Source: Porphyra umbilicalis
Lineage: Eukaryota; Rhodophyta; Bangiophyceae; Bangiales; Bangiaceae
Direction: 5' to 3'
Length of the DNA stretch: 64,000 nt
Assembly (NCBI GenBank): GCA_002049455.2
Contig: KV919013.1
Location: forward strand, 1 to 64,000
Of the stretch, positions 32,909 through 43,900 are shown piece by piece. The notes under the pieces were generated by a model. The model saw only the letters and a program-made list of their open reading frames with translations, was not told the origin of the DNA and did not search any database. Both the position numbers and the translations under genes were made by a program. The first letter of the stretch is position 1, and each line of letters opens with the position of its first letter.

Positions 32909-34820
32909 TGTGGCAGCGTCGGGGGGAGGGGGGGGGGTGTGGGGGGGTAGGGGGGAGGGGGGTAGGGGGGGGGGCGGTTGCGGCCGGGGGGCGGCGGGGG
33001 GACGACGACGGCGGCGGCCGCTGGCGGATCAGAGGTGGTGGTGGCAGCTCGGCGGGGCGATGCGTCTGGGCCTGGAGCGAGGCAAAACCGCCCGCGCGAG
33101 CCAATCGCGTCGTGCAGTGTCTAGCAATTGTCGAAAGCCGACCAATTGACTCTTTTCATGGCCACGAGCCCAAATTGTATCGTACCGACACGCTCATGAA
33201 GCGCACGGCCGGTTGCTCGCGGCCTCTTCCCGCGGCCGGCCCGCGTGCGCGCACACGCGCCGCCACGTCCACCGCCACCGCCACTGCCACCGCCACCGCC
33301 ATCGCCAGCGGCGCCGTCGAGCGCCCCGACCGTCGGTCTGCCCCGCCGCCGGCGACGCGCCACGTCAACGCCCCGGTCGCTGCCGGTACGGTAGGGCTGT
33401 CGGCTCCCGCCGTCCACCCCCCCGTCACCCACGTGGGGCACGGCTCTCCCAGAGGCGCCCCACCCGACGGCGGCCGCCGCGCCGCCGCGGCCGCCGCCGC
33501 CGCGGCCGCCGCCGCCGCCGCCGCCCGCCACGCGGTGCGCGGCCATTGCCATGCCATAGCGGCGGCCGGGGGACGGCGGTGGCATGTACCTGTCCACCAA
33601 CGGCCCCCCCCCCCCCCCCCCGCGCGCGCGCGCGCGCCCCGCGGCCCCCGTCGCCGCGGCGGCGGGGGCGGATGGCGTGTCCCGCCGCCGCGGCGCCACC
33701 CGCGCGCGCGCGCGCTCCCGCGGCGCCCGCCCCCCACGCTGTCACTGGGACCCGCCACGCACCGCGCCGTGTGGCCTATAACCCGACCGTGAACGTTGAC
33801 GGGGGCGGCGGGGGGTGGGGGCGAAGCTCCCCCCCCCCCCCCCCTTCCCACTGGGGGGGGCATGACGTCATCCGCGGTCCGCGGCGGCAGCCGGCCGGCC
33901 GGCCGCGGGGCACGCGCGGCCGGGAGGGCCGCCCGCGGCGCCGCGCGCGGGGCCACTGATGGGGCCCCCGCGGCGGCCGCTTGCGTGGCCGTGTCCGTGA
34001 CCCCGCGCGGCGGCGGGGACGCACGGGGCGCCACGGGCGCGTCTCCCACACCCGGGGGGGGGGGGGGCGAGCGCACGCCGGGGGGGGGGGGCGGCGCCTC
34101 TCGCGCGCGGGGGGGGTGGGGGGGGGGGGGTGGTGGGGGCGCCCCGACGCCGCTGGTTGGTGGGGGATGCGGCGCCCCCGCGGCCGTGCCGGCGGCACGC
34201 ATCGGCGGGGGTGGCGGGGTGTGCCGCGCGGCGGGCGCGGCGGGAGGCGTCCGCGCTGCAGGGACGGCCGCCACGCCGCTGTCGCGGCACGCAGAGGGGG
34301 ATGGACGCGGCGGCCGCTGCGGGTGGTGGGCGGCGGCGGCAGCGCCTCACCGTACGTACCCCCGTGCGCGCGCCGCCCGTGTGAGGGCGTGGCCGAGGAG
34401 AGGTGGCGGGCGGTGTGCCCCGCCGTGAGCGTCGGCCGCCGCCGCCGGCTCTGGGGCGCCGAGGCACCCCCACCGGCGCCTGCGCGCTCCGCGGGGTGTG
34501 CCTCGCCGCCGCCGTCTCGCGCGGCGCTTAAAAAAGGGCAACCGCCCGCCACCCGCTGCGCCGCGCCAGCCGACGCGGACGGCAACGCTCACGGGCGCGG
34601 CGCGGCAGCGGCAACGGCAACGGCGCGGGGGCGGTGCGGCAACGGCACTGGGGGGGGGCGACCGCCACCCGCAGGCCCGTGTGCTGACCGGCGCCGCGGG
34701 CGGTCGCGCGGCGTCGGCGGCCACCCACCCCGCCCGCCGCCGACGCGCCGCCCGCCGTGCGAGGCGGCCGGCGCGGTGCGGGCGCGCGCGGCGCCGCGTG
34801 CGGCGACCGGGGGGCCCGCC
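32909..34820. other. Low-complexity GC-rich stretch, no supported gene
   Basis: Almost entirely G/C, with G or C homopolymers (32921-32975, 33604-33620, 33828-33844, 34052-34064, 34118-34130), alternating CG tracts (33621-33637, 33699-33713) and polyproline or polyalanine reading frames on both strands. The long open frames are explained by base composition. A CGTACGTAC at 34353-34361 resembles the local splice donor on both strands but has no convincing exon. Confidence 0.5.
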
Positions 34821-34841
34821 ATGGCCGGCGGCCGGCGGCCC

Positions 34842-34876
<35 letters not shown>

Positions 34877-35887
34877 CGCCGTCGACCGGCGGCGGCGGCG
34901 GCGACGGCGGCGGCGGCAGCGGTCGCGGGGGGCCACCGCCGTAGCGGCCGCCGCCGCCGCCGCCGCTGCCGCTGCCGCCGCCGTGGCGGGCGCCGCCGCT
35001 GGCGCGGTGCGGGCGCAGGGGCGCGCCCCGCCGCCCCCCGCCCCCGCTGATTGGGTGCGGGCGGCGGCGGCGGCGGCGGCGGCGGGCGGCGGCGGCGGCA
35101 CGGGTGTGGCCCCGCCGCTCCCGGGGGGGGGGCCTCTGTGGACGCACGCAGCCGTCGGCGCCGCCGCCCGCGGCGGTGGTGGCGGCGGCTCGGCAGCGGC
35201 GGCGGCGGCGGCGGCAGCGGCAGCGGCGGCAACGTCGACGAGAGTGGCGGCGGCGGCAGCAGCAGCAGCCGCATCGCACGGTGTCGTCCCCCCCTCTGTC
35301 CTTTCGCCCCCCACGGCGTCCCACCCCCCCACACGTCGGCGGCGTGGCGCCTGCCGCCGGTGCTCCTCGGCCCCGCGGCACTGACGGCCGTCCTCACCTC
35401 CATCTTCCCCGGCGGCGTCCCCGAAGTCGCCGCCGCCGCCGCCGCGCTCGTCGCCGCCGCCGCGGCGGTTATTGTCGCTGCCGAAGTCGGTGCCGCCACC
35501 CTCGCCGTCGTGGGCGGGGCGGTGCGCGCGGGGCGCGCCGGCCACCGCCGCCAGGCGGGCGCTGACGGCGCCGCCGCCGCGACGCTGGGCGGCGACGGGG
35601 GTGGCAAAGCCGGTTGCACCGCCGCGGCCGCCTGTACCGGCGCCCGCACCGGCGGTGGGGCGGACGTGGAGGCGGCGGCGGCGGCGGCGGCGGCGGCGGG
35701 CGGCGGTGGCGACGGCAACGGCGCCGTTGGTGAGGAGCCCCCACCGCCGGCGGGTGGCGAGGCGTGCGCCGACGGCCGCCCACACATTGACCGGGACGAC
35801 CACGGGCGGCGGGGGCTGCACGCGACGGCGGCGCTGGGCTGGGATGGGCGCGGCGGCGGCGGCGGCGCAGCGCATGCCGCCGGGTGA
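34821..35887 (+). CDS. Doubtful Ala/Gly-rich membrane protein
   Basis: Weak prediction. An ATG in CCATGG context at 34821 opens an Ala-rich frame. After a frame change near 35330, the reading PPVLLGPAALTAVLTSIFPG, then VAAAAAALVAAAAAVIVAAE, gives one or two hydrophobic segments, followed by a Gly-rich tail to a stop at 35887. Third codon positions are strongly G/C over 35355-35520, as in the real genes nearby, which is the main support. No family is recognised. The opposite strand is also open here, so the strand itself is not certain. Confidence 0.25.
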
Positions 35888-36536
35888 CCCGTCGTGTATC
35901 TGGGCTACAGACGGTGGCGCCCGACGCGGCGGCGTGGCGGTGTGGCGCGGCGCTTGGAGCGCGCGTGGGCCCACCGACGGGGTAGGTGGGGCTTCGGGGG
36001 GGCAGGGCAGAGCTGCGCGTGCCGATGTTCCGTCCTGTTTGGTTGACTTTGTTTGACACACCTGACATGACCGAGGGTGGGTGCCGCGTCGGAGGCCGTT
36101 CTTGTCATGCCATACCCGGCGGTTCCCGACCTGCTCTAGTAGATGTAACTGTGCTGGTTTTCTTATTTGTGGAGACACGTGCGACGGTGGCATGGTGGTG
36201 GTCCCGAGTGTTGGGTGTGGGCAACGAACGCTGCTGCTCGGGCCGACTGAACGCGCTCATTTGGATGTTGTGGACCACCCAGTCCGGACGGGCACACAGT
36301 GCACGCCGACAGCAGTTGGCGCCCTCGTCAAGGCGGACGACACGCCACGACTATGGCCAGCAACCGTCTCGTGCTCATGAAAGGAATAACACTTATCTCA
36401 TCGGCACACCCTTGCCCATTCATAAAAATAACAACCACAGGAATAGACAAGAGGCCGTCGGCGAGACGAGCCAAGAGCGCCGACTCGCGTCCAGGGCCCC
36501 ACCCCCCGAGCCCCGGCGCTTCGGCTACGCACGCCA
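35888..36536. other. Intergenic, no supported gene
   Basis: Composition becomes less extreme after 36000. Short ORFs only. The right end is the 3' flank of the HCF164-like gene. Confidence 0.4.
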
Positions 36537-37376
36537 TCAATAGTCGTCATCACCACCCCCCATGATAGACGACATATCCAGCCCGAGGTTGGGCAACGGC
36601 TTGCCGCTCAGCATGGCATCAATGTCCTCAGCGAGAATCTCCTTCGGCACCCCCCCAATAAAGTTGGTCAGCACTGCCCCCCGGCGGTCGAGCAACACCA
36701 GCCGCGGGATGCCGTCCACCCCCCACTTGTCCACCAACGCCGCGTTGGCCTCATTGGCCGCGTCGACGAGCACAAAGTTCACGTCTGGCGCGTAGCGGGC
36801 CTCAAGCAGGGATAGGCCCGCGGCGCCGTCGCGGCACGCGGCGCACCAGTCGGCATAAAACTCCATGACTGTCGGCCGGTTGGAGGCGGCGACCGCTTCG
36901 GGCGTCGGTGACGACGCGTCGAGCTGGTGGAGGATGGTGAGGGGGCTCACGGGGTTCGCCGCAACGAGGAAGTAGAGGGCGGCGCCGATGGCGGGGCCAA
37001 TGACCGCGAGCGTGCGGTCCCGCGTGCGCTCCTTGGCCAGCGCCGCGTCGCGGATGGCGGCGGCGGCTTCTTGGCGGCGGCGCTCCGCGGCGGGGTCTCT
37101 GCCGAGGCGAGCGGCCACGAGCTCCGACGCCGTCAGGGGCCGAGGAGGGGAGGGGGGGGGCTCGCCGTCGGTGGGCGGGGGGGCGGGGGGCCCCCCCGCG
37201 GCCATAGTGTGGATGACGGCGCGCCCGACAGAATGGTTTGGCCGCGGCAGTGGAGACTGCAGAGGGTGGGCAGGAGAAAACGGGGACAGTGGCAGGGGGC
37301 GACGGTACGCCGCAACGGCGGGGCAGCTGCGGGTGCCGCCTACACCCAGCGGGGTGGGGCCGACAAAGGCCGCCAT
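36537..37376 (-). CDS. HCF164: HCF164/TxlA-like thylakoid thioredoxin-like protein
   Basis: Membrane-anchored thioredoxin-like protein of the plastid; HCF164 works with CcdA in assembling the cytochrome b6f complex by reducing lumenal thiols. Start chosen at the ATG at 37376 (an in-frame upstream GTG is ignored), giving 279 residues. Residues 1-70 form a Ser/Pro/Arg-rich transit peptide; a helical charged segment (80-120) is followed by one membrane segment (TLAVIGPAIGAALYFLVAAN, 122-141). The thioredoxin fold has FYADWCAACRDGA with the redox Cys178 and Cys181, NFVLVDAANEANAALVDKWG, and the cis-proline in GVDGIPRLVLLDR. HCF164 usually has WCEVCR; here WCAACR. The gene supports a plastid-bearing host. 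It is divergent from the gene starting at 38047. Confidence 0.88.
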   Translation of the reverse strand: MAAFVGPTPLGVGGTRSCPAVAAYRRPLPLSPFSPAHPLQSPLPRPNHSVGRAVIHTMAAGGPPAPPPTDGEPPPSPPRPLTASELVAARLGRDPAAERRRQEAAAAIRDAALAKERTRDRTLAVIGPAIGAALYFLVAANPVSPLTILHQLDASSPTPEAVAASNRPTVMEFYADWCAACRDGAAGLSLLEARYAPDVNFVLVDAANEANAALVDKWGVDGIPRLVLLDRRGAVLTNFIGGVPKEILAEDIDAMLSGKPLPNLGLDMSSIMGGGDDDY

Positions 37377-38046
37377 GGCGGGCAAAATGGAAGCGACTGG
37401 GGCAGAGAGAGACGGGAGACAACGCCTGGGGGTGGGCAAGATGCCAGAAAGCGCCACACCAAGTCGGTGGACGAGTCGCAGTGGGAAGCAGAGGGGGGCT
37501 GGCGGCGGTGGCGCGGCGGCGCCAGAGCGACCAGTGCGTGGACGCCATGAGCCGACAAGACAAGTGGGGGCAGCGGCACGCGAGGCGCTGGAACGTCGGA
37601 GATTGCACTTGTGGGCACCTACAAATTGAGACGGTCAACTTCTGACTGATCGGCCAATCGGGCGATTCGCTACGAGCTCTTTCTCTCTGAGCACAAGCAC
37701 GGTGCATCCACCGCTACCTGTGAGCACCTGTTGGGAGTGGGTGGCCAGGGGGCTGCTGCTGGCCGTTCGATAGGAAGCCTCGGGTCTCTCTGCTGCAGGT
37801 CGCTACTGACATTCTGTTGCGGTGCCCGCGAGGCGGCAATATGTGCACCCTGGGGTGTGACTCCTCGCTGGGCGGCGACGGTGTCACTGTCGGCCGCCGA
37901 CGGACCTCTTGTACTACCACTTCCGCGCGCGTCTTTGTGGTTCTCACTGGGGGATTGTAGCGTCACCCTTGCTCTCCAGCGTGCTTTCACCAGACGGAGC
38001 CGGTGCGGGAGCACGGTGCACCAACGGGTTCATTGCATTTTCCGCG
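37377..38046. promoter_or_regulatory. Shared upstream region of two divergent genes
   Basis: A 670-base interval between the HCF164-like gene (minus) and the gene at 38047 (plus). No further coding sequence is supported; regulatory role is inferred from the layout only. Confidence 0.35.
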
Positions 38047-40270
38047 ATGCGGTCCTGGATGGGTGGTCGAACGTACGTTTGCACAGTCTGTTGGGGATGG
38101 ATATCTGTTTTGTATGGGGTTTGCGTCCCTGATGCGGTTTTGCGTCCCTGATGCATTTTTCGTCAGTCTGTCGCATGTCACTGACGGTCGCGTGCGCTGG
38201 GGCGTCCCTGCATGCACGCTTGACGCCGTGTCCTTCTCGTTTTGCATCGAACCGCGTCATGGGTGGTTGTCCTGACGCAGGCGGCTGTTGGCGGCGGAAA
38301 AGACGGACCGAGCGAGCGTTCAGAAGCGGTTCTTCTCGCAGCAGCGTACGCACCACAACGCCGTGCCCGGCGCGGCGGCTGGGTATGGCGCACCCGCCCC
38401 GACTGGTGGGGCATCCGGCGGCGGCTCGACGGCGGGCGCCGGAGGGCGCACCGAGGTGCGGAGCTCCCGCAAGGACGTGTTGGCGAGCCTGGACCTGTTG
38501 GCCTTATCGCAAGACGGCTCCAAGCGGGGCCGCCCTGCCCGCCGCGCGACGCCTCTCCGACCGGCGGGCGATTCGGCCGCGGCGCCGGCGTCACGGCCGC
38601 CGCCTGCCAACTACCACCGGTCCAAGCGCCCCCGGATGGCCGAGGACGTGCACGAGGGGCTCGTTGACGAGCAGCCGATGCGAGCCGAGCCGTCGGGCGA
38701 GCGCTCGGCGCAGCGGAACCACGCCAAACGTCGCTTGGACGACCTGCCGGCAATCCCGGACCGTGTCGTGCGGCAGCGGGTGGAGGCGCGGGACGTGCTT
38801 GGGGTGGACGACGGCTTTGGTGCCAGCCCGTCGTACGACAGGCGTGGCGTGCCCCCCTCTGCAGGCCACGCACCGCCGCCGCAGTCGTCGAGCGACGGCG
38901 AGATATCGTCCCTCCATGGGATTCGTCTGTTTGAGAACGACGAGGACGTTACGGTGCGGTTCCAGCAGCAACGGCGCCGTACGCCGTCGTCATCGACGCT
39001 CCTGGACTACCGTCGTGGCGCTCCCTTGGCCGACTTCCCGCGTCAGGCCGATGACCGCTGTTCTCTGCCGCCCATGGCGTCGGCGGCGTTCTTATCGCAC
39101 CAAGCAGGTGTGTCATTGGGGGCGTCTGCTGCTGCTGCTGCTACGGCTCCCGATGGGTCGTCGAGCCCTTTCTTTTCCGTCCAGTCGGGAAGGGGCCCGG
39201 CACCGTCATTTGCTTTACCGGCGGCAGCAACCTACGGGGCACCCGACTTTGTTGGCCACCAGGCGGCCAACTTGGAGGACGACTCCCCGCCGGCATACAG
39301 GTCCAGATTCGTGGAGGTGTCAGCGGACGGCGGTGAGCGTAGAATTCCTCGGGAGCCGGACGCAGCGGGCACTGCCAGCGGCAGTGACTCCCTGCGGGTC
39401 GCTCCTCGGTCCATGCGTCGGCGTCTGGACGATGGGTTTGGTGTTGGCGACGTGGTACCGGCTACTGTCGCGCGTCGCTCCGATCCGTTCGACTTCTCCA
39501 ATGCATTTCGTTCCGGGGGAACACGTTTGCCGCCGCGGTCAGGTGCGCATGTGGAGAGGCCGTCGGTCGCCTCCTGGGCGGACGAGGCTATGCACCTTCC
39601 TGGCGAGGATGAGCGACCTGCCGATGGTCGACGTCCTCACCCTGCTCCTTCCCTCCGCGCTCACCACGATGACGATGCATTCGGTGGCGTCGCCGGTCAT
39701 CCACTTGACGGTGGTGGGGGCGGCCCTGCTCCTTTGCCATCCCCGCGCAGCATCCCAAGCAGCAGCAGCTGCGACTTGGAGGTGAAGGTGGCTCCTCGCG
39801 TCAGCCTGCGAGTGGACCCCATCGCCCCGTCCGCGCTGTCGGCTGAGCTCGGCGTCTTGGAGCGCAAGTTCCTGGGTGTCGTCGACAAAGCAACGGGGTC
39901 GGCGTTTTGTGGGACGCGACGGGCCCGATCTGCTGCTGGCAGACGACCGGCAACGCTTGGGCAGCCAGGCCAACAGCAGTCGCGGGCGTCCCTTGCCATG
40001 CCGATCGGCGTCGCCCGTTCAAATGGCGTCGACTCCTTGGGGGCCCCTGTGGCGGATGGCAAGCGGTCGTTGTCGGCGGGATTGCCGGGAGGGACCGCAT
40101 CCGCCAAGGCCGGCGTGGGAGATGCTGGTTGCTCAGTGGGGATTGGGTCTGAGGCAGGAAGCTCTGCTCGCCAAAGCTTCTCGTCATCGCGGCATGCTTC
40201 GAACAGCTCGCACAGTGTGAGCAACCCGCTGGCCAGCACGTCGTGCCACATTGACGCGGGACTTGCTTAG
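38047..40270 (+). CDS. Unrecognised basic, disordered protein, two exons
   Basis: Exon 1 (38047-38072) carries the ATG: MRSWMGGR, then donor GTACGT at 38073. Exon 2 starts at 38281 after GACGCAG and stays open for about 660 codons to 40270. The phases match. No domain is recognised. The protein is Ser/Pro/Gly/Arg-rich and probably disordered, with basic clusters that could be nuclear signals (RSKRPRM, AKRRLDDL). Two related segments, KRRLDDLPAIPD / VDDGFGASPS near 38725-38830 and RRRLDDGFGVGDVV near 39415-39455, suggest an internal repeat or short linear motif. Third positions are strongly G/C. An 18-base tandem pair (tttgcgtccctgatgcg) lies in the intron at about 38119-38154. Confidence 0.75.
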
Positions 40271-40800
40271 GTGGGGGTGTGGGGGGCGTGAGCACGGGTT
40301 CCCGCTTGTTTTTTTGTTGCATGAAGTGAGGCCCACTTGGCGTACTTGCTGCCCTCTGTTGCTTGCTCTGCGTGAACAGTAGTGGTGGAGTTTGCATTTC
40401 CTACAGCGCTTTGCTCGAGACACTACAGCCCGATCATGAGACAACGGCCCAGAGCAGCCTGGCTGTTGCTTACCGCCCCCCTCCCCACTTCTTCTCCTTC
40501 GTGTCCTCAGAGTGACTTGATGACAACTGTTGTTTTTATTGTCGCTGCTCCAGACGAGACGCGCAGCCAGGCGGTGGCTGACGGCGCAGTCGAGACGATC
40601 AGTCGCTGATGTCAGGAGCCGGTAAGCACTCTCCCCTCCTCCCCACTCAAAAAAAAACCCAAGACGAGAGAACAAGCGTGAGAGCAATCAGGTGGACGCT
40701 GAGGCCCGACACAGACGCCGAGGTCTACCGCGCGAAAGGCAGTGGAGTCGGTCGGCTCGCACATAGAAAAAGTTAAGCCAAAAATAGAAGTGCGCCGCAC
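40271..40800. other. Gap between convergent genes
   Basis: AT-richer 3' flanks of the gene ending at 40270 and of the cyclin gene. Several poly-T and poly-A runs (40308-40316, 40650-40659) could belong to 3' processing regions. No gene is seen. Confidence 0.45.
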
Positions 40801-41580
40801 TCACGACGGCGTGGAAGAAAAAAATGAAGAGCGCGAGCCACGACTGTGCTGCTCAAGACGGGCACGGTACACCGAAATAGTGCCAACGTCAACTTGGACC
40901 CGCCATTGAAGCGCGTGCAGCATCAGGCGTTCCAGCTTGGCCATCTCGGCGGTGCCCTCCACGCCGCCAATCACCGCGAAGTGGGCATTGGCGAAGGTGC
41001 GGTCCTCGACGCTCTTGGAGGCCAGCATGACCGCCGTCACCAGCAGCCGATGCAGGTTGTAGCCGCTGACGGCCAGCCGCGAGTCGGCCGCCGCGCATCG
41101 GTCCAGGAGCACGAGCGCCACAGTTAGCACCGTCGGCGAGCATTTGCAGTAGGTGACCAGCCGGTCCACGTAGGCGGCCGTCGGCATCTGTGGGATGGAC
41201 ACAGAGAAGAAGGCCGAGATGTCCTCCTGCCACCCGGGAAGGTTGGCCTCTGCCGCCACGTTCTCCTCGCACACCATATCGAGCACGCTCGACACGACGT
41301 GGGTCCAGGTGCTCTTGTTCAGTGGCGATGCGTGCGTGCCGCGCACATCCACAGGAGATGTGGAGGGTGGCCTCTTGCGGCCCAGCGGAGAAGAGTGAGG
41401 CGGCATCGGTGGAGACGGGCAGACACCGTCTCCCGCACCAAAGTGATGCGAGAGCGAAGGGGAGTGTGTGGTAATAGGGATGGGCCGGCCAGCGCCGGCG
41501 GATGCCTCAGGGTCGAGCGGGCCGGCGGGCGCAAAAAGGAAGCCCCAGAGGGAGGGCCACCCTTCGGCCGTGGCGCCCAT
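40801..41580 (-). CDS. P/U-type (PHO80-like) cyclin
   Basis: Regulatory partner of a cyclin-dependent kinase; in yeast PHO80 links phosphate status to kinase activity, in plants CYCP/U are homologues. Single exon, ATG at 41580, 259 residues. A Pro/Ser-rich N-terminus (1-85) is followed by the cyclin box: FFSVSIPQMPTAAYVDRLVT, YCKCSPTVLTVALVLLDRCA, NLHRLLVTAVMLASKSVEDR, then FANAHFAVIGGVEGTAEMAK and LERLMLHALQWRVQV. The pattern (CSP, LLDR, N-x-HRLL, KxxED, N-x-x-(F/Y)A-x-(V/I)GG, LE) is diagnostic. The C-terminus is Ser-rich. Length is normal for the family. Confidence 0.9.
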   Translation of the reverse strand: MGATAEGWPSLWGFLFAPAGPLDPEASAGAGRPIPITTHSPSLSHHFGAGDGVCPSPPMPPHSSPLGRKRPPSTSPVDVRGTHASPLNKSTWTHVVSSVLDMVCEENVAAEANLPGWQEDISAFFSVSIPQMPTAAYVDRLVTYCKCSPTVLTVALVLLDRCAAADSRLAVSGYNLHRLLVTAVMLASKSVEDRTFANAHFAVIGGVEGTAEMAKLERLMLHALQWRVQVDVGTISVYRARLEQHSRGSRSSFFSSTPS

Positions 41581-42897
41581 CGCGGCGGGTCAGGGTGCAG
41601 TGTGGGTGACAGTGGTGAGCACGGCGCTCACAGGCGAGAGCGAGACGACGTGAGGTGAAGAGCCACGAGCGCTTGTGTGAGGGTCGGCGGCGAACGGGGT
41701 TGCAGGAAGGTTGTGGGGAGAGACGAGCACACTGAGCTGCTTAAACCTGAAGCGACTGTGGGAGACGACAGCACTGCGGGCTGGCACAAGAGCTGTGGTC
41801 GGGGCTGACGCGAATCTGCAATGGGACTGGTGTAGCAGCCGCACGGCACGGTGAGAAAGGCCCAGAACAGCTCATGGGGCACAGATCGTGGCACACAGCT
41901 CCAAAAAGAAACGGCGCCAATGGTGGGGGTCCCACGACGCTCAACGGAGATGGCCTGAGTGGACACCACTTGTGTGGGGCGGTGGCAGCCAGCTTGCCTC
42001 TTGCCAAACCGCTGCGCAAGGGTATGACTGAGGCGGTTGCAGCACTGCCGCAGCCCTGCCCACGCCCAACCGTCGTGGATGCGTTCGCCCGAGGACCAAT
42101 CGCGACGGCGATCAGCTCCCGCGTTTTTCCTGGCGCCCCACAGACACTGCTGCACCAGTCGAGAAACTGCCATTTGACAAGCGAGTGCCGCAAGCGGAGC
42201 CACGACGGTCTTGCGCTGTCCTCAAACCGCTCGGCGTCACCGTCCTGCTGGATGGGATGGGTTGAATCTTGACCTTGTTCCACTTCGAGGGCCTGCCACA
42301 CACTTACTCCGCAGTGACCTGTACCAGCCGGCATAGGCCCAAACGACCATCAGACGCGCACACGTCACGAGGAAAGCCAGAGCCAAGATCGGTCATCGGT
42401 CAAGTCCTGTCCGGTGCTGCTTAGCACTTGACGGCCGACAACAGTCCCGACCAGAGGGATCCTCAGTTTGGAGGCCGGGATTGGAGCAGCGGGAAGATTT
42501 TGGGTTGTGACGTGCGTCGCTCGGAGGGCGCCCCGTGTTCGCCACGCGCGCGACTCCTCCACTCGCCCAACCCGCCGATGCGCGGTCTTACACGTGTAGC
42601 GCAAGGCTTCGACTTCTTGACCACACAGCAGCCCTTCCAGGTGAGAACGCTTTCGCGTTTGCCGCTCCGCCAATTGACAGCCAGAACGCATTGCGGTTAT
42701 GCAACACCGCGGCGGATCCTGGCATGCATGGTACGTAGTGGTGCATACGTGTCTGCCACCAGAATCTTCCCGTGTACGGCCGACTGCTTCCAAGCGAAAG
42801 AGAAAACCGCCTTCCCATGTAGTTGTCCTTACCAATTAATTTGGTATCGCCGTCGGCGAGGTACTTATGTTTCGGCCTGGCACAGCCAGGCTGAATC
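41581..42897. other. 1.3 kb intergenic, no supported gene
   Basis: Contains the upstream region of the cyclin gene and several short ORFs without domains. On the plus strand a GTACGTAGT at 42732 and a GTGAGA at 42641 resemble donors, so an unrecognised plus-strand exon around 42535-42731 is possible but not proven. Confidence 0.4.
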
Positions 42898-43292
42898 TCA
42901 AGTACCTCGGGTAGGCTTGTATTTCACGCCCTCAAACCCGGGGCGTCTGGGCGTAAAATGTCGAGGATCCCGTGCCGGCCGCTGCCAGAGAGGCGTTTGG
43001 GCCCGATCGGCTAGGATGACCCGCAACCGTCCATGCATTGCGGCCATGTCATGCTTTTCACAAACACACTTGGCTGCCTTTCTTGAACGTGTCGGGATGG
43101 CGCATGACTGCAAGTCCTCCGTGTGCCCCCGCACCCTGCAGGCTCCGCATGCCACAGCACACAGAATACACGTCGTCTGCCCGCAGGCATCAACGCACGG
43201 ATACTTTAGGCTTTGCACGAGCGGGCAAGTGCGCGTGTCGTGTCCGTCCATGCTGCAGGCACTGCACGGCCGGACACGCGTCTCGGCCATGC
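42898..43292 (-). CDS. Cys-rich zinc-knuckle protein, probably a 3' exon
   Basis: Minus-strand frame of 130 codons. It has a zinc-knuckle pattern near the start (CSACSMDGHDTRTC, CX2CX4HX4C) and further Cys/His pairs (CGQTTCILCAVACGACRVRG, then a His and Cys; CVCEKHDM). The first form is typical of knuckles in plant MULE transposase-derived and RNA-binding proteins. An ATG lies at 43290, but the sequence just before it (tatttttctctcttgcag on the minus strand) is an excellent splice acceptor ending at 43293, so this is probably an internal or last exon. An upstream open segment at 43451-43900 might belong to the same gene, but I could not match the phases. Confidence 0.45.
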
Positions 43293-43450
43293 CTGCAAGA
43301 GAGAAAAATAACCATATTTACAGCAGAACAATCAACTGTACAATGCATCGCGCCGTTTGAATATTGAGATGAGTGAAGTTGGCCAGCCGCGTCCATGAAA
43401 TCGTGCCATTCCGACAACAAAGTGCGCCACACGAACTAGACGCGTATCAC

Positions 43451-43900
43451 CTACCAGCCAGTGGTGGCGAGCCTGTACCCACGGGGGCGTCTGGGGCTCC
43501 CGAGTGCGAAGCGGCACCCTCCATGTGTCACGGGAATGGTGAGCAGAAACCGTAGTGTGAACGGACACGCGACCTCGCTGCGGCGCTCGGGGACAGTGAC
43601 GGGAATGGCGACAGTGATGAGCCCCGTGATGATGGCGAGTGAAGCTGTGGCCGTGGACAGCTGGTCGACGGCGGCCACTGCAGTCGAATTCCGGGACAGG
43701 TTGTCACTCACCGAATTCAATCGAACTGTCAGGAAATGCTGTACTTCCTCATGTATCTCGTCTTGAAAGGCGCCGAAACTAGCCCAAATATTTCGTTTGA
43801 AAGATTGACAGTGATGTAACTGTCGGTCTCTGTTTCTGGACAGAATTGGGGGATCAGCAATTGTGTGGTACAGTTTCCCGACGACACTCCCCAAGTGCAA
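43451..43900 (-). other. Unresolved open segment with membrane helix
   Basis: Open on the minus strand for about 150 codons without an ATG at its head. It reads NIWASFGAFQDEIHEEVQHF, then a Ser/Thr/Asn segment and a hydrophobic stretch (ASLAIITGLITVAIPVTVP). It ends at a stop that overlaps a GTAGGT donor-like site at about 43455. Composition is lower in GC than most genes here. It could be an exon of the zinc-knuckle gene or of a mobile element; no family recognised. Confidence 0.25.

Noticed and set aside
33156-34274. Proline-rich 372-codon minus-strand frame
   Set aside because: The opposite strand and other frames are equally open, and the sequence is dominated by G/C homopolymers; no codon-level or domain support.
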